A DNA stretch of 31,803 bases from Spirogloea muscicola (lineage: Eukaryota; Streptophyta; Zygnematophyceae; Spirogloeales; Spirogloeaceae): the NCBI GenBank assembly GCA_009602725.1, contig WELB01000076.1, positions 161,772-193,574 of the forward strand, written 5' to 3'. Shown here one piece after another: positions 1 through 9,240 of the stretch. The notes beneath the pieces were generated by a model, which was given only the letters and a program-made list of their open reading frames with translations, had not been told where the DNA came from and searched no databases. The translations under genes were made by a program, and so were the position numbers. The number at the start of each line of letters is the position of its first letter. The first letter of the stretch is position 1.

Positions 1-415
1 GGTGGGGGGTTGGGGGGTTGGGGATATGGTGGGGGTGGTGGGGGTTTGGCTATTATGCTCTAAGTGGGTCTTGAACAGGAGTTGTAGAGGTAATCAGCTG
101 CAGGCAAAAGTGTCTGCTAAAGCTTCATCAAGTAACCTAAGGTGGACTAAGTTCTCATTGGAGGTGCTTGAAGTACTTCCAACAAGGTAACAAATCTAAG
201 CTGTCCTCTCATGCTGAGAGGGGGATTGAGGGTGAATGTTGTTCATCACCCTCCGTATTAGCCTGCGACCAGAGAAAAAAAAATCAGTAACTGCGATGCA
301 GAATCTCCGGATAATTGAACACTCAGGGTCCTGCTAAATAAAAATCTAAACTGTGTCAATACATGCAATTTTCCAGTGAATCAGACTCCCAATAGTTTCC
401 TTTTCACGAATTGTG
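1..415. other. G-rich contig edge, no gene
   Basis: The first 50 bases are almost only G and T on this strand, with runs of four to six G separated by TT, GGT or ATAT. Such a tract could form a G-quadruplex. It is not a canonical algal telomere (no TTTAGGG or TTTTAGGG units). The rest up to the RHF2A-like stop codon at 416 shows no credible coding region and should contain the 3' UTR of that gene. I saw no TGTAA polyadenylation signal on the minus strand here. Confidence 0.5.
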
Positions 416-3400
416 TCAGGTGCAAAAATCCATGTCCACCTTTTGCTGACTTGCCCGAACAGCGCCGGCAACTGAGCCATCTCCACTTGCTGCTATTATC
501 CTTGCCTTGTGTGAGGACAAGCTGCTAATACCCTCATCAGACTCCACATCATTGGCATTTTCTCCAGGCACTATTGCTGTTGTCAAACTCGGCTCTGGTG
601 TGCCGGACGGCTCATCCCCATCAACCGCAGCTGTAGGAGGTCTTTCAGCATCAGCCCCGGCTCTGACATCAGAAAGCAACTGATGAAAGCTGCTCATCTC
701 ACAGTGTGAAAAGCAAAGTTACTAGGGACCCATTGACATGGAACCTTCTTTCACATCAGAAGTCTAGCATTACAAGTCAGCAAAAGGGAAACCTGCGTAT
801 AATATAGCCAAAGAAGCTGAAACTTTCCAGGCAGGGGATACGACCTATTTACTAGTCAAACAGCAAGCACAACACACAAGTCAACCGGCGCCAGATTTAG
901 CTTGTAGCATAAAGCTGGCCAGTCGTATCAAACCTCAAGGCTAAGTCTGTTGCCTCGACCGGTGGTCGCTCAAAGGCCCGCATAACTCCAGCACTCATTT
1001 CTCGTGCCCGTGCACTCAGGTCAGCAACTGCGGTACTTCGAAGCCGAAGCCGCTCACGGAAGGAGCGAGTGCTCTTTGATAAGGTCTCTCGGTATCTGGT
1101 GAGCATAAGTGCCCATAAGAAGAGTATGTCAGCAACAATAGGACTTGCAATAAGACAGCCAGCAGACATACTAGCACGACCAACTCAGCACCACACGCAA
1201 ATTCAACTGGCTGACTCACGCTCCAGCTGGCTAGTAGAACTTAGGTCAATCCGCGACAGTCAAGCCGACCTGGTGGATGCTGCTACGAAACGGCCCTTCA
1301 ATGACTCTGCAGAGCTGGAGCTTGATATTTCACTGCCCTGGTAGTCTCTGAGACCAAGAGCTCAACACGCAAATCCAAAAGTGGCTGTCATTAGCACAGA
1401 GGCAACATGCACCAGGCGCATGACAGCTCCTTCAAGGTCTTGCCCCATGACCTCTGAGCAGGTCTTGGCCCTGCACATGGCAGAATAGTCTTGCACACCA
1501 CAGCCTCCATGCAACTCAATGCTGTCCTCGTAAGTGCACAAGCATACTCACCGAACGTCAGAACCACTGGGAGTGTCCCGCTGGCTACTCTCACCACAGT
1601 CACTTGATATTGACCTGTGTCTGTCTTTTATATCCTTGCGGGCGTGTTCCCTCAGCAGCCGCCCTGAGCCCACGAGTGGAGCAGATCCTACTATCACAGC
1701 TGGACCTGCCCCATTGCCTGTGAGCAGCACGCCAGGAGCGCTAGCTGTTCTTGACGATCCACTCAGTGGACTGATGGGTGAGCTGCTGCTAGTTGCCTTA
1801 CTGATCCCGGCTGCTGACAGTCCCCCTGACCTGCCAGTAGATGTAGATGGACCTGCTGCTGCATTCGGAGCACTAGTGGCGCGTCCAAAATTGGCTGCGT
1901 GCGTGACCGCCGAGGGTGTGCTTGCAGAATCAGTATCCTGGTTTGCCAGGCGAGCCCTTGACATCCCTGCAGCAGCAGCTGCAAGATGCTGCATGATGCG
2001 ACGCTCCAGGTCTGTATCATCAGGATAGGAGGCTGCATACTGCAAAAGAGAATGCAAGAAGCAACAAGGTCAGTGGCTCCTGCATGGAGGGCCAATGCAT
2101 GATAGCAACCAGTGGCCAACGCTCCTCGAGGCCAATATCAGACTCAGAGATTGACAAAAGGCCACGGCAACCAGTCTGATGTGTCCACCATCAAAGCAGA
2201 ACAACAGAAGTGATTGAGACTCTGGGCAATGTACGACAGGCATGCATGTGAAGCACGTGAGCAACAATATCTGAGATACAGCTTGTGAGTTGTACATACT
2301 CTAAGCATCTCAAAGCCATCTAGTGGCGCACGATAGAAGACAGGAGGCGATAACGCCTGCTTCAGAAGCGCCCTCTCTTGGCTGCAAGCCTCTAGTAGCT
2401 CTTGGCTGGCAGTACAAGAATAGCAGAGGATCAGAAAGCAAATGTCTGACGTGTATTGTGGATATATGACAAACAAACCTGCTTAATTTGCACTGACTAA
2501 AGAACAACTATCAGAATATTACTGCTACTTGACAGACAGTCTTAAGACCTTGCACCTGTCCAATATCCTCAACAAGCTTGCAATCCCTGCTAGTGCCAGT
2601 ACATCAAGTACCAGGGGTTATCAAGATGCAAAACTTCTGGCAAAAGCATCCTCCGGCTTTGCCTCACGCTCTTGACTTGCACGAGGACACCCTGGACGTA
2701 CCTGTCTGCATCTCTCAAGCTCAAGGGTTGCCAACACATGGGACACTCTTGGCTCCTTTGGGCCCTGTCAGCTTGGCACATGGGCTTCAATACAATTTAC
2801 AGACAGGATTGCACAGCCTGAGCAAACGCTGCAATGCCTCCCAGAAAAGCTTGCTAACCAGGGCATTGACTTTTGAGTTACAGTCGCAGAGCTTAATGTC
2901 TGAGGGCTAATGTAAGTGTGTTGATCGCATTAACAGCTTTGCAACATGCTGACGGCATGCCTGCTTCCTAAGCACTCCTAAGGCTAGTATGTGACCAATG
3001 TTCAGAGGAGTGCCATTTGTCGGCGTGCAGAGCACGGAGTTGCATTAACACACCATTCCAGGATGCATTGCAGGTGATATTCATGGTTGCAAGTCGTCAG
3101 CTGCCAAGGAGAAGTTGGTAGTCAATCGTCAGCACTCAAGAATTTAACGAAGGTTGAAGACAATCGAACAAGCCAAACAGACAGAACAAGCTCATCCTAG
3201 AGAAACGAATGATGGTGGCTCCTTGCAGTTGCTTATATATATTGCTCAACCTTCTCAAGTGAGTCCCCTTGACTGCCAATTGACAAGTGCTATGCAGACT
3301 GCATGCTAATGCATCCTGTCTTCTAAGACATCAACATTGACGCACACATTTCAGGTTGTCGCTGCCGAGAACATAAGCAATAGAGGCCGTTGCCAGCAGC

Positions 3401-3642
3401 GACACGAGGAGTGCAGGGGGTTGCTTTAAGTGCACTTCAAGGCTCACCGTGCTAGGTTCATCAACAGTGAACGTCTCGAGACAGATGCTACACGCATCCT
3501 CGAGCCCGTCCTGCACGCCTGACTCTACGAATGCGGCTGCGGAGTTGAACTTGCCCACAGCTGACAGAGCGTCGTCCTTGCCAGCCCCAGGAGCCGCCAA
3601 GCACTCCTCCACCTTCCCTGGGATAGGTGTTGGCTCAGACAT
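416..3642 (-). CDS. RHF2A: RHF2A-like RING-H2 E3 ubiquitin ligase
   Basis: Spliced minus-strand gene of 444 codons. Exons: 3448-3642, 3054-3100, 2702-2764, 2300-2405, 1552-2039, 934-1095, 416-689; all phases agree and the sum (1335 nt) divides by three. Residues 34-50 (SAAAFVESGVQDGLEDA) match the start of plant RHF2A. A RING-H2 finger of C3H2C3 type follows: CSIC, then TTCNHEYHLQC split over exons 1-2, then ECPMCW in exon 3. Next come SQELLEACSQER, then DLERRIMQHLAAAAAGMSRA and YRETLSKSTRSFRERL, all hallmarks of the same family. The role by homology is transferring ubiquitin from an E2 to substrates; plant RHF1a/RHF2a target a CDK inhibitor in gametogenesis, but the algal substrate is unknown. 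The middle exon is a long Ser/Ala-rich linker. Arabidopsis RHF2A is shorter (about 375 residues). The last junction (934/689) is the least certain: the gene could instead stop at 897. The ATG at 3642 is the first in frame before the conserved block. Confidence 0.88.
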
Positions 3643-4129
3643 GGCTCCAGCACACGGACTGTAGCGCCTCCAAGCGGCAGCGGGCCGTCACTGCAGCGGC
3701 TCGAGGGAGGAAGCGTGCGCAGCGACGGCAGCGGGCCTCATCCGCTGCCGGCGAGCACGCTGTATGACGGCATCGAGGGACGGGCTGCGTGGCCAAGGCA
3801 AGGGGATGGGAGCCCCTGGCACTCGACTACATCAGCAAAGTGACGTGACGGGCGGCCGTGACGAGGCGGACGAGCCTCAGGCGCTGCAAGCGGCGGCGGC
3901 GACGTTGGCGGCGGCGGCAGCGGCGGCGAGAGTGGGCGCCGGAGCGAGCCGTCTTGGGAGATGGGAGAGGTGGTCATTCAGATACGAGCTTCAGGCTGGA
4001 GACGCCATAGCCGGGGGGAGGGGGGGTGTGCGTCGGCGGGGCAGCGGTTATGGTGGCCGGCCCGTCGGAGTGCCCGCCGCCATAGCCGGGACGGGAAGTG
4101 CGGTTGGGCTGGGGACGGTGGGACGGAGG
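3643..4129. other. GC-rich upstream region of the RHF2A-like gene
   Basis: This holds the presumed promoter and 5' UTR of the minus-strand RHF2A-like gene. It contains a degenerate GGC/GCG tract (about 3890-3935) and two copies of GCCATAGCCGGG roughly 75 bp apart (near 4004 and 4079). Open frames on both strands are low-complexity and GC-driven; none shows a domain I recognise, so I call no gene. Confidence 0.4.
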
Positions 4130-5150
4130 CCCGCGCTTAGAAGAAAGCGCGGCCAGATTGACTGGTGGCTGAGAAAGGCCAGCCCAAAAGAATGGACAAG
4201 GCCCGCGCTTGGGGGGGGGGAAGCTCCCGGATGAAGTTCCTTTGAAAATGGGGCGACGGCTGTCAGATGGGCTAGCATCTCTGATCCGCGGCTGCTTAGC
4301 AGGGGTTACTGAGTGATTCGTAGCTGCTTTGTTTCTTCTTGTGCTTGTTTTTCTTAGCGCTCCCCCTGGCCCCCTTCTCGTACTCTGTTCACTCTTTTTT
4401 GGGCTGGCTGTTCCAGCCCCTATCCTCAATGGGCGAGCACTTTCTTCTTCTTTCTTCCTCTTGTCCCCAGTTCGGGTGATTGTTGTGAGAGAGACTTGAG
4501 CTCTTCCACATTGGAAGAGCTACTTCTTCTACTTCTTCCAAAGGGCGCGAGGGTTGTGGATGGCCAGCCCAATGTAGGAGATGATACAAGGTCCGAAAGG
4601 GCGGGCCATGGAGCAGACGGGTGATAAAAAAGAAGAAGGTAAACGTGAGGCTCCGTTGTCCAATCTTTCTAGGAAAACAGAACCTGATTTCTAGGGCTGC
4701 ACCTTTTTTGGGCGAGCACTTTCTTTCTTTTTAGCCCATTGCCCCATCTTGGGAAAGCCCCTTTCCTCAATCGACTGGGCCGTCTCGGCCCGCCGCCCGA
4801 TTGACAACGCAGAAGTCCAGCAGAAGAAGGGCTCGCCGATTGAGAATATGGGCTGGAACAGCCAGCCCAAAAAAGAATGAACAGAGTACAAGAAGAGGGG
4901 GGGGGGAAGCCAGGCGAAGCCCTAAGGCGAAGCAGCAGAAATGACAAGCACACAAGAAAAAACAAAGCAGAAGTCTCGAAGTGATCGCTTGTCAACTCTT
5001 TTTTGGCTGGCTTCACACAGCCCTTGCCCCCATTGGAAGAGCCACTTCTTCTTCCTCCGGCCCCTCTCAGTCTCTGGTTATTGCTTCGGGCTGGCCTCTT
5101 TATTGCTTCGGGCTGGCCTCTGGCAGCCACTTCCGGGCAATCTTCCTACA
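4130..5150. repeat. Long imperfect inverted repeat
   Basis: The reverse complement of about 4130-4470 aligns with 4795-5150, leaving a spacer of about 330 bp. The best stretch pairs 4378-4440 with 4828-4890 at roughly 57 of 63 identical bases, centred on GGCTGGAACAGCCAGCCC. Matching continues outward in patches through an A/G-rich stretch (ACAAGCACAAGAA-type), a CAGCCnTTGCCCC block and a GGGCTGGCCT block. The right arm has an extra tandem copy of TTGCTTCGGGCTGGCCTCT (5080-5121). The spacer contains another partial copy (4709-4790). No coding capacity was recognised. This looks like a foldback arrangement built from copies of the GGCCAGCCC-core dispersed element. Identity outside the core is low and was judged by eye. 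Confidence 0.7.
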
Positions 5151-5540
5151 GCGACCGCCCTCTCCTGGAAACGTCCTTCTTTCATCTTTTCTAATTTCAC
5201 CTACCTTCAGTGAAGGCCCCGAGCCTCACCGCCCCCACCCTCGCCACCACCACGTCCGCTTGGCAGGCCCAAGCCATGCGCGCCACGCGCGCCTTTGGTT
5301 GAGCGAGGCTGCCGTCAGCCGCCGCCACGCGGCCTGCTCCGAAAGCCGCGCGCGCGTCAGCGTCAAGTCCGCCCGCCCCCTCCTTTGTGGGACCCCGTCC
5401 TGCCTCTCACCAGCGGCCCCGATTCGAGGCCCGGTACCAACCATTGTCACGCCAGTCGTCAGACTGATGGCACTGTCTCGTGGCCCCCCTTCCCCGCCTC
5501 TTGCCACAACGAGCCGTCGTTGCTCGAGTGTGGCATCGCA
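5151..5540. other. GC-rich spacer, no recognised gene
   Basis: Between the inverted repeat and the interrupted dispersed repeat lies a C-rich stretch with open frames in several registers on both strands. These frames are rich in Arg, Pro and Ala, as expected from base composition, and show no domain or splice logic that I can support. Confidence 0.35.
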
Positions 5541-5608
5541 AGCGCGAGAGCGGAGGCGCGCGGTGTAACGGATTTACATGGCTGGAATGTCAATGCAGCT
5601 GTAATGTA

Positions 5609-5699
5609 TTGACAGATGCCTGGAGATTAGATACCTCATCCGGCTGATAAATAAATTGACTGTCAGTGCCGCAGGAAAGGCTTGACAGATGCCTGGAGA
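5609..5699 (+). repeat. Direct repeat near the 5' end of the LTR
   Basis: TTGACAGATGCCTGGAGA occurs at 5609-5626 and again at 5682-5699, 73 bp apart, both inside the solo LTR. The sequences after the copies diverge (ATTAGATACCTCATCCGG against CGGACAATTTCACCAGG) but keep similar endings. Duplicated U3 segments are common in LTR promoters. Confidence 0.8.
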
Positions 5700-5835
5700 C
5701 GGACAATTTCACCAGGCTGGGCAGCGTGGCTTTGATATAGAGCTGAGAGCGGCGCAACTCGGAGTCGTGACACGCGAGACAGCATGGTGCTGGCGCTGGA
5801 ACGGCGACGGGAGGTGGCAGCGCTGTAGACTGCCT

Positions 5836-5957
5836 TGACGGCATTGTTAGCCGTTAGTGTTGACGGGGATGATAGACGGCTGACGATAGCCTGGGGGTAG
5901 TGACCGTCAGCTGCGAGTGACGGGTAGATTGTCGGTGGTAGCCGTTGATAGCCGTCA
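5836..5957 (+). promoter_or_regulatory. Cluster of TGACG/CGTCA motifs in the LTR U3
   Basis: Six TGACG or CGTCA pentamers occur in 122 bp: 5836, 5861, 5881 and 5918 forward, and 5905 and 5953 reverse. They lie 90 to 210 bp upstream of the TATA box. TGACG is the core of as-1/CRE-type sites bound by plant bZIP factors. Binding here is inference; the clustering is seen directly. Confidence 0.5.
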
Positions 5958-6043
5958 ACAGGTCGTGGACGGGTCATCAACGAGAGACTGGGTGCCGAAC
6001 ATCCCACCCGGGCCCGTATGGCCGGGCTCGCAGTCCGTCGGGC

Positions 6044-6050
6044 TATAAAG
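6044..6050 (+). promoter_or_regulatory. TATA box of the solo LTR
   Basis: TATAAAG preceded by GGGC, lying 180 bp before the LTR 3' end. A short inverted repeat, GGGTGA and TCACCC with a 5-nt loop, sits at 6073-6089, about where transcription would begin. This marks the probable U3/R boundary and the plus orientation of the LTR. Confidence 0.6.
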
Positions 6051-6231
6051 GGGGCACCCGAGATGGGAGAGGGGGTGAGTTCTTCACCCAACCTCGGACC
6101 CCTGGACCCTTGCCCCTGCAGTAACCGTTTGTCCATTTTTTAACCGTTGCGGCCCCATCCCAATGCCTCCCGCTTCTCCTTGCGCTGCCGGCAGCCCGGG
6201 CTTGGCGATCTACAGCATTCGTTACACGCGG

Positions 6232-6705
6232 CGTCTATGATTTGAAAGGGAGGCCAAGCCGAGGCCAGTTACCCTGTTCCTGCAGGAGGGCCAGAAAAGG
6301 GGAGATGGCTAGTCCAAGTGGAATTCACAGGTGCCGAATTGTAAGACTACTCTTCCCGATGGTATCGAAAGGCTAGCCGAGAACCTTGACTAGGTCTGAT
6401 GGGACCGGTAAGCACCAAAAGAGAGAAGGCGTGCTGTGCATTGGGAACGCCAAGCTAATACTCTGTTCAGGCAAAGCTAGTGCAGTGTGTTGGAGCTATT
6501 CGAAGCGAAGCCCTCTGCTTTTGTTCTGCTTAGGGGGCCTGAGTTACTATACGGAGGCCGGCTGAAGGGTGAGTGAAGTGCCCAGTTGTGAGCACATAGA
6601 GTTTTGACAGGCTAACTTGGGGAGCCGGAGTATCGCCTCGAAAGCCAATGGCCTGGCTTAGTGCACGCCCAGCACGCTGATGAATAGCCAAAGGTTAGGA
6701 GCGCA
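6232..6705 (+). repeat. Dispersed repeat B, copies 1 and 2
   Basis: Copy 1 starts upstream of the LTR (about 5541-5563) and continues after it with TTTGAAAGGGAGGCC, then CAGTTACCCTGTTC. Copy 2 starts at about 6421 with GAGAGAAGGCGTGCTGTGCAT and includes CTCTGTTCAGGCA, then GACAGGCTAACTTGGGGAGC (6605-6624), CTCGAAAGCC and a GTGCACGCCCAGCACGC block (about 6660). The same ordered blocks recur at 7150-7460 and at 19121-19350. No coding potential is recognisable. Divergence between copies implies an old, decayed family. Confidence 0.65.
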
Positions 6706-6741
6706 ACAAGGTCAGCAAAAGTCGCACTCTACACTATGCAG

Positions 6742-6830
6742 AGAGAAGGCACGCGGTGCGCATGAAGTTGAATTGGAGGCCAATTTTAGCCAATCCTATG
6801 CAAGTAATGACTGCGTATAGCTAGTGTACC
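6742..6830 (+). repeat. Dispersed repeat B, short copy 3
   Basis: GAGAGAAGGCACGCGGTGCG, then CATGAAGTTGAA, TTGGAGGCCAATTTTAGCC and AATCC. This closely resembles the start of the copy at 19121, which has GCGCGCGGGGCGCATGAATT and then GGGAGGCCAATTCAAGCC. The later blocks of the family are not evident here, so this is a 5' fragment. Confidence 0.65.
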
Positions 6831-7029
6831 CCAAGCTTACTCCCCACACCACGACGACGTGCGTCAACGAGCTAGACTAGTTGCTGGAGGAGGGAGGACC
6901 GCCTCTTACCATGGGCGCCATGATTATGAACAGCGCACGGACAGAAGTGGTTTCTTGGATCTGGTCCTTGTAGGACTCTCATTTTTGGACTCAGCCACCA
7001 GTTTCTGTGCTCTGCGTGGGCTTTTGCCT

Positions 7030-7105
7030 AGCCAGGCGAGGAAGAAGCAGCAGAAGAAGCAGCTTTCTTCACAGGGGGCAGGGGCTGTGGAAGGCCAGCC
7101 CACAA
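7030..7105 (+). repeat. GGCCAGCCC-core short element
   Basis: A GAAGAAGCAG-rich start, then GGGGGCAGGGGCTGTGGAAGG, then CCAGCCCACAAAAAAGAG. This is one of the clearest copies of the short element family. Other copies lie near 4145-4208 (both orientations in the 4.1-5.1 kb inverted repeat), 4545-4580, 7340-7408, 18706-18770, 18900-18965, 18980-19060 and 19365-19395, with reversed partial copies near 18350 and 18590. Confidence 0.65.
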
Positions 7106-7149
7106 AAAAGAGAAGAAACGACCACAGAAATTCAATAAGATGAGGGGCG

Positions 7150-7470
7150 GGACAAGGCAGGTGCACGGTGTGCATGTACGAAAAGGGAGGCAAGCAAGCC
7201 AGTACCCTGTGTAAGAAGAACATAGAGAAATCTAACAGGCACTAAGGTAACAAAGAAGAATAACAAACTGAATGGGGACTAGTACCTACAAGTGAGCATA
7301 TACCTGTCGCAGGCTTATTTGAGGCGCCGGAGCACCACCATGCAAGAGGGAAAGCAGCTCTTCCAAATTGGCAGCAATGGTTTTGAGAGGCCAGCCAAAG
7401 GAATGGACAAGCATATGAGCAAGTGGCCTGGCTCAGTGCCCGCCCAGCACGCCAATGCATGGCCAGAGCC
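7150..7470 (+). repeat. Dispersed repeat B copy 4 with embedded short element
   Basis: Starts with a GTGCACGGTGTGCATG variant and AAAAGGGAGGCAAGCAAGCC, then AGTACCCTGTGTAAG. The block at 7300-7330 (GCCGGAGCACCACCATG) corresponds to the GCTGGAGCGCCGCCACG block at 19.3 kb. At 7340-7408 comes a short element (GCTCTTCCAAATTGGCAGC, then GAGAGGCCAGCCAAAGGAAT, then GGACAAG), followed by TGGCCTGGCTCAGTGCCCGC, also seen near 6650. Confidence 0.6.
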
Positions 7471-8067
7471 TTGGGAACGCAGAGCCAGGCAGAGCCGGCG
7501 TGGGGGGCTTCTCCCGGCTTGGAATCGTCCAACGAGCGAAGGCCCGCCAACTTAAGGAAAGTAACGCAAATTGGGACTTAGCTCGAGGGACGCAGCTGCT
7601 TCTCCGAGGAGACCGGCCATGCCAGCCCCCGCCGCTCCGCCGTCGTGCATTGCCTCCGTGCCGATCCCGCAGGCCGCAGCCGCCGCCGCCGCCGCGGAGC
7701 CAGCGCGTCCCCGCGAGCCTCGGCGCGCCGCCAGCGGCGCGCCGCCAGCCGCGCCCTCGCGGCACGCGCCGGCCTGCGCCGGCCCGGCAGGCGGCCTCCG
7801 CTCGCAAGCCAGTGAGCCTGCAGCGAGCTGTTCCTCCGGCTCCTCTGTGCCAGCACTCGCCATTGAGCGGCCGAAGCTTGGCCGCTGCGCCGTCGTCACA
7901 CGTCCAGCTTCTGGCGTTGCTTCCAGCAGTCTCGCCGTCAGAGATTGAGGCAATCGAGCAGTCAGAGTCTCATTTGGAGAGCCTCGTGCTGCAGGCCTGC
8001 TGGAAGGCTTAGCCCAGGCAGGTCGGGAGGCTATAGGTTAGCAGCCACCCGAGGCGTGGCGTGCACC
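7471..8067 (+). other. GC-rich leader upstream of the rhodanese gene
   Basis: This segment most likely holds the promoter and 5' UTR of the rhodanese gene. A GCC/GCG tract at 7676-7697 drives long open frames on both strands. One plus-strand frame starts at an ATG at 7619 and runs 109 codons to 7948 with strongly C/G-biased third positions (Ala/Pro/Ser-rich, no domain). It could be an upstream ORF, a separate small gene or chance. I do not call it a gene. Confidence 0.3.
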
Positions 8068-9240
8068 ATGGCGGCCACGGAGCCCGCGGAGAAGCGTCGG
8101 GGCGAGATGGAGGCCATGTATCAGAAGATAAAGGAGTCTGCATTCCCCAATGTCAGTCCCACAGAGGCGTATCCACCAATACCATGTTCACCAACCATAT
8201 GGAATTGGTGACTGTGCATCCCCTCTTCCAGCACTGAAGTAACGACCATTCATTTTGCATGATCTGGTCACGAGAGTAGCTTGTTTGCTTCGCTTACCAC
8301 GACTTATGCCCTCAACATAGCATAACTGCTATTAGAGCTCTCTCTCTGCCAGGCAGAAGTGCTGGAGTACATTGATGTATTTGACATTCATGCCTCTACA
8401 AGACATGCTTCAGGTGCCTGAGATGGACGTGGAGACCCTGAGGTCACAATTGGAGAAGCAGGCCCAAGGAGAAGGGAAGATTGTTGTGGTGGATGCGAGG
8501 ACAGATGATGAGGCAAACGTGTCCATGATACCAAGTGGAACTCTAAGGAAGAAAGACTTCGAGGATCACATTGAGGACTATGTGAATCATAAGGTTGTCT
8601 GCTACTGGTAATGCCCCTGTACTTAAAGTGCACAGCCGGCTGTGGCAGGTCATCTGCAGCTTGTTCCCGTGCGGCAGCATGCATTCCGTCGTCATGGGCT
8701 TGACTCTGACAGGGACTTTCCTTTGTCAATGCGCGCAGTACCATAGGCTTCCGAAGTGGAAAATATGCTGCTGACCTCCAAAAGCGAGGCTTAGAAGCAT
8801 TCAACCTGAAAGGCTCGATCCTGGCATGGACCCATGCCGGGCTGCCCTTGGTCAACGCTTATGACCCTGTTACTGGCAGTAGCTCTGAGGATAAAGAGGC
8901 TGTGACGACCAAGAACGTACATGTCTTTGCCGACAAGTGGGCCTTGCAGGGTGATGGCTACAATGCCGTAAGTGGACCGGACAGTGATTGCCATGTATAC
9001 CCAACTTGTCCAGCTGCACAGCTCCACTTTATGATCGGGAATACTTGTCTGGTCAAAAGGAGTGAGTTGGGTATGTTGTTACCAGATGCAAATTGTCCAA
9101 CTTATGTAGCAGCTCAGCATTTGCAGGTCTACTTCCCACACGGAGCACCCTGGGGAAGGGTTGTGTGGGAGCAGTTTCAGCTCATGCTGCCCCTCTGGAT
9201 GCGGGGTACAAAGAAGCTCATCAAAGACGGAGAATTTTGA
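8068..9240 (+). CDS. Single-domain rhodanese (sulfurtransferase-like) protein
   Basis: Exons 8068-8151, 8414-8607, 8739-8967 and 9127-9240 give 206 residues. The ATG has an excellent context (ACCATGG) and is the first ATG in its frame. The spliced start reads AFPNVPEMDVETLRSQL, a typical lead-in to a rhodanese fold. IVVVDARTDDEANVSMIPSG is the first half of the domain. The active-site loop CTIGFR has its cysteine (residue 93) formed across the exon 2/3 junction and is followed by SGKYAADLQKRG and LKGSILAWTHAGLPLV. The C-terminal part (VHVFADKWALQGDGYNAVYF) is shared with a plant/cyanobacterial subgroup as I recall it. The predicted activity is persulfide transfer or phosphatase-like chemistry; the substrate is unknown. 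No obvious transit peptide or membrane segment is visible from this start, so location is unclear; an upstream exon cannot be excluded. Confidence 0.87.

Larger units (their letters stand above)
5564..6226 (+). mobile_element. Solo LTR of a retrotransposon
   Basis: A 663-bp unit begins with TGTAACG and ends with the inverted complement CGTTACA, giving the TG...CA ends expected of an LTR. It is flanked on both sides by the same 5 bp, CGCGG (5559-5563 and 6227-6231), a typical integrase-made target duplication. There is no internal gag-pol region, so this is a single LTR left by recombination between the two LTRs of a full element. Inside are a TATA box (6044), upstream TGACG motifs (5836-5957), a direct repeat near the 5' end (5609 and 5682) and a small hairpin (6073-6089) close to the expected start of transcription. 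Orientation is inferred from the TATA box. The superfamily (Gypsy or Copia) cannot be told without internal sequence. Confidence 0.85.
5559..6231. repeat. 5-bp target-site duplication CGCGG flanking the solo LTR
   Basis: CGCGG occurs immediately before TGTAACG (5559-5563) and immediately after CGTTACA (6227-6231). Removing the LTR and one copy restores a sequence resembling the dispersed repeat at about 19121-19165: GA-rich, then AGGCGCGCGG, then a TATGA or CATGA context, then TTGAAAGGGAGGCC. This supports a genuine insertion. Confidence 0.85.

Noticed and set aside
1-50. Telomeric end of a chromosome
   Set aside because: G-rich but lacking any regular TTTAGGG-type unit; more likely a simple low-complexity contig edge.
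3764-4429. Long open frames on both strands upstream of the RHF2A-like gene
   Set aside because: Low-complexity GC-driven frames overlapping the left arm of the inverted repeat.
7433-7953. Several overlapping Ala/Arg/Pro-rich open frames on both strands
   Set aside because: They follow from a GCC tract. No frame shows a domain, and splicing into the rhodanese gene is not needed.
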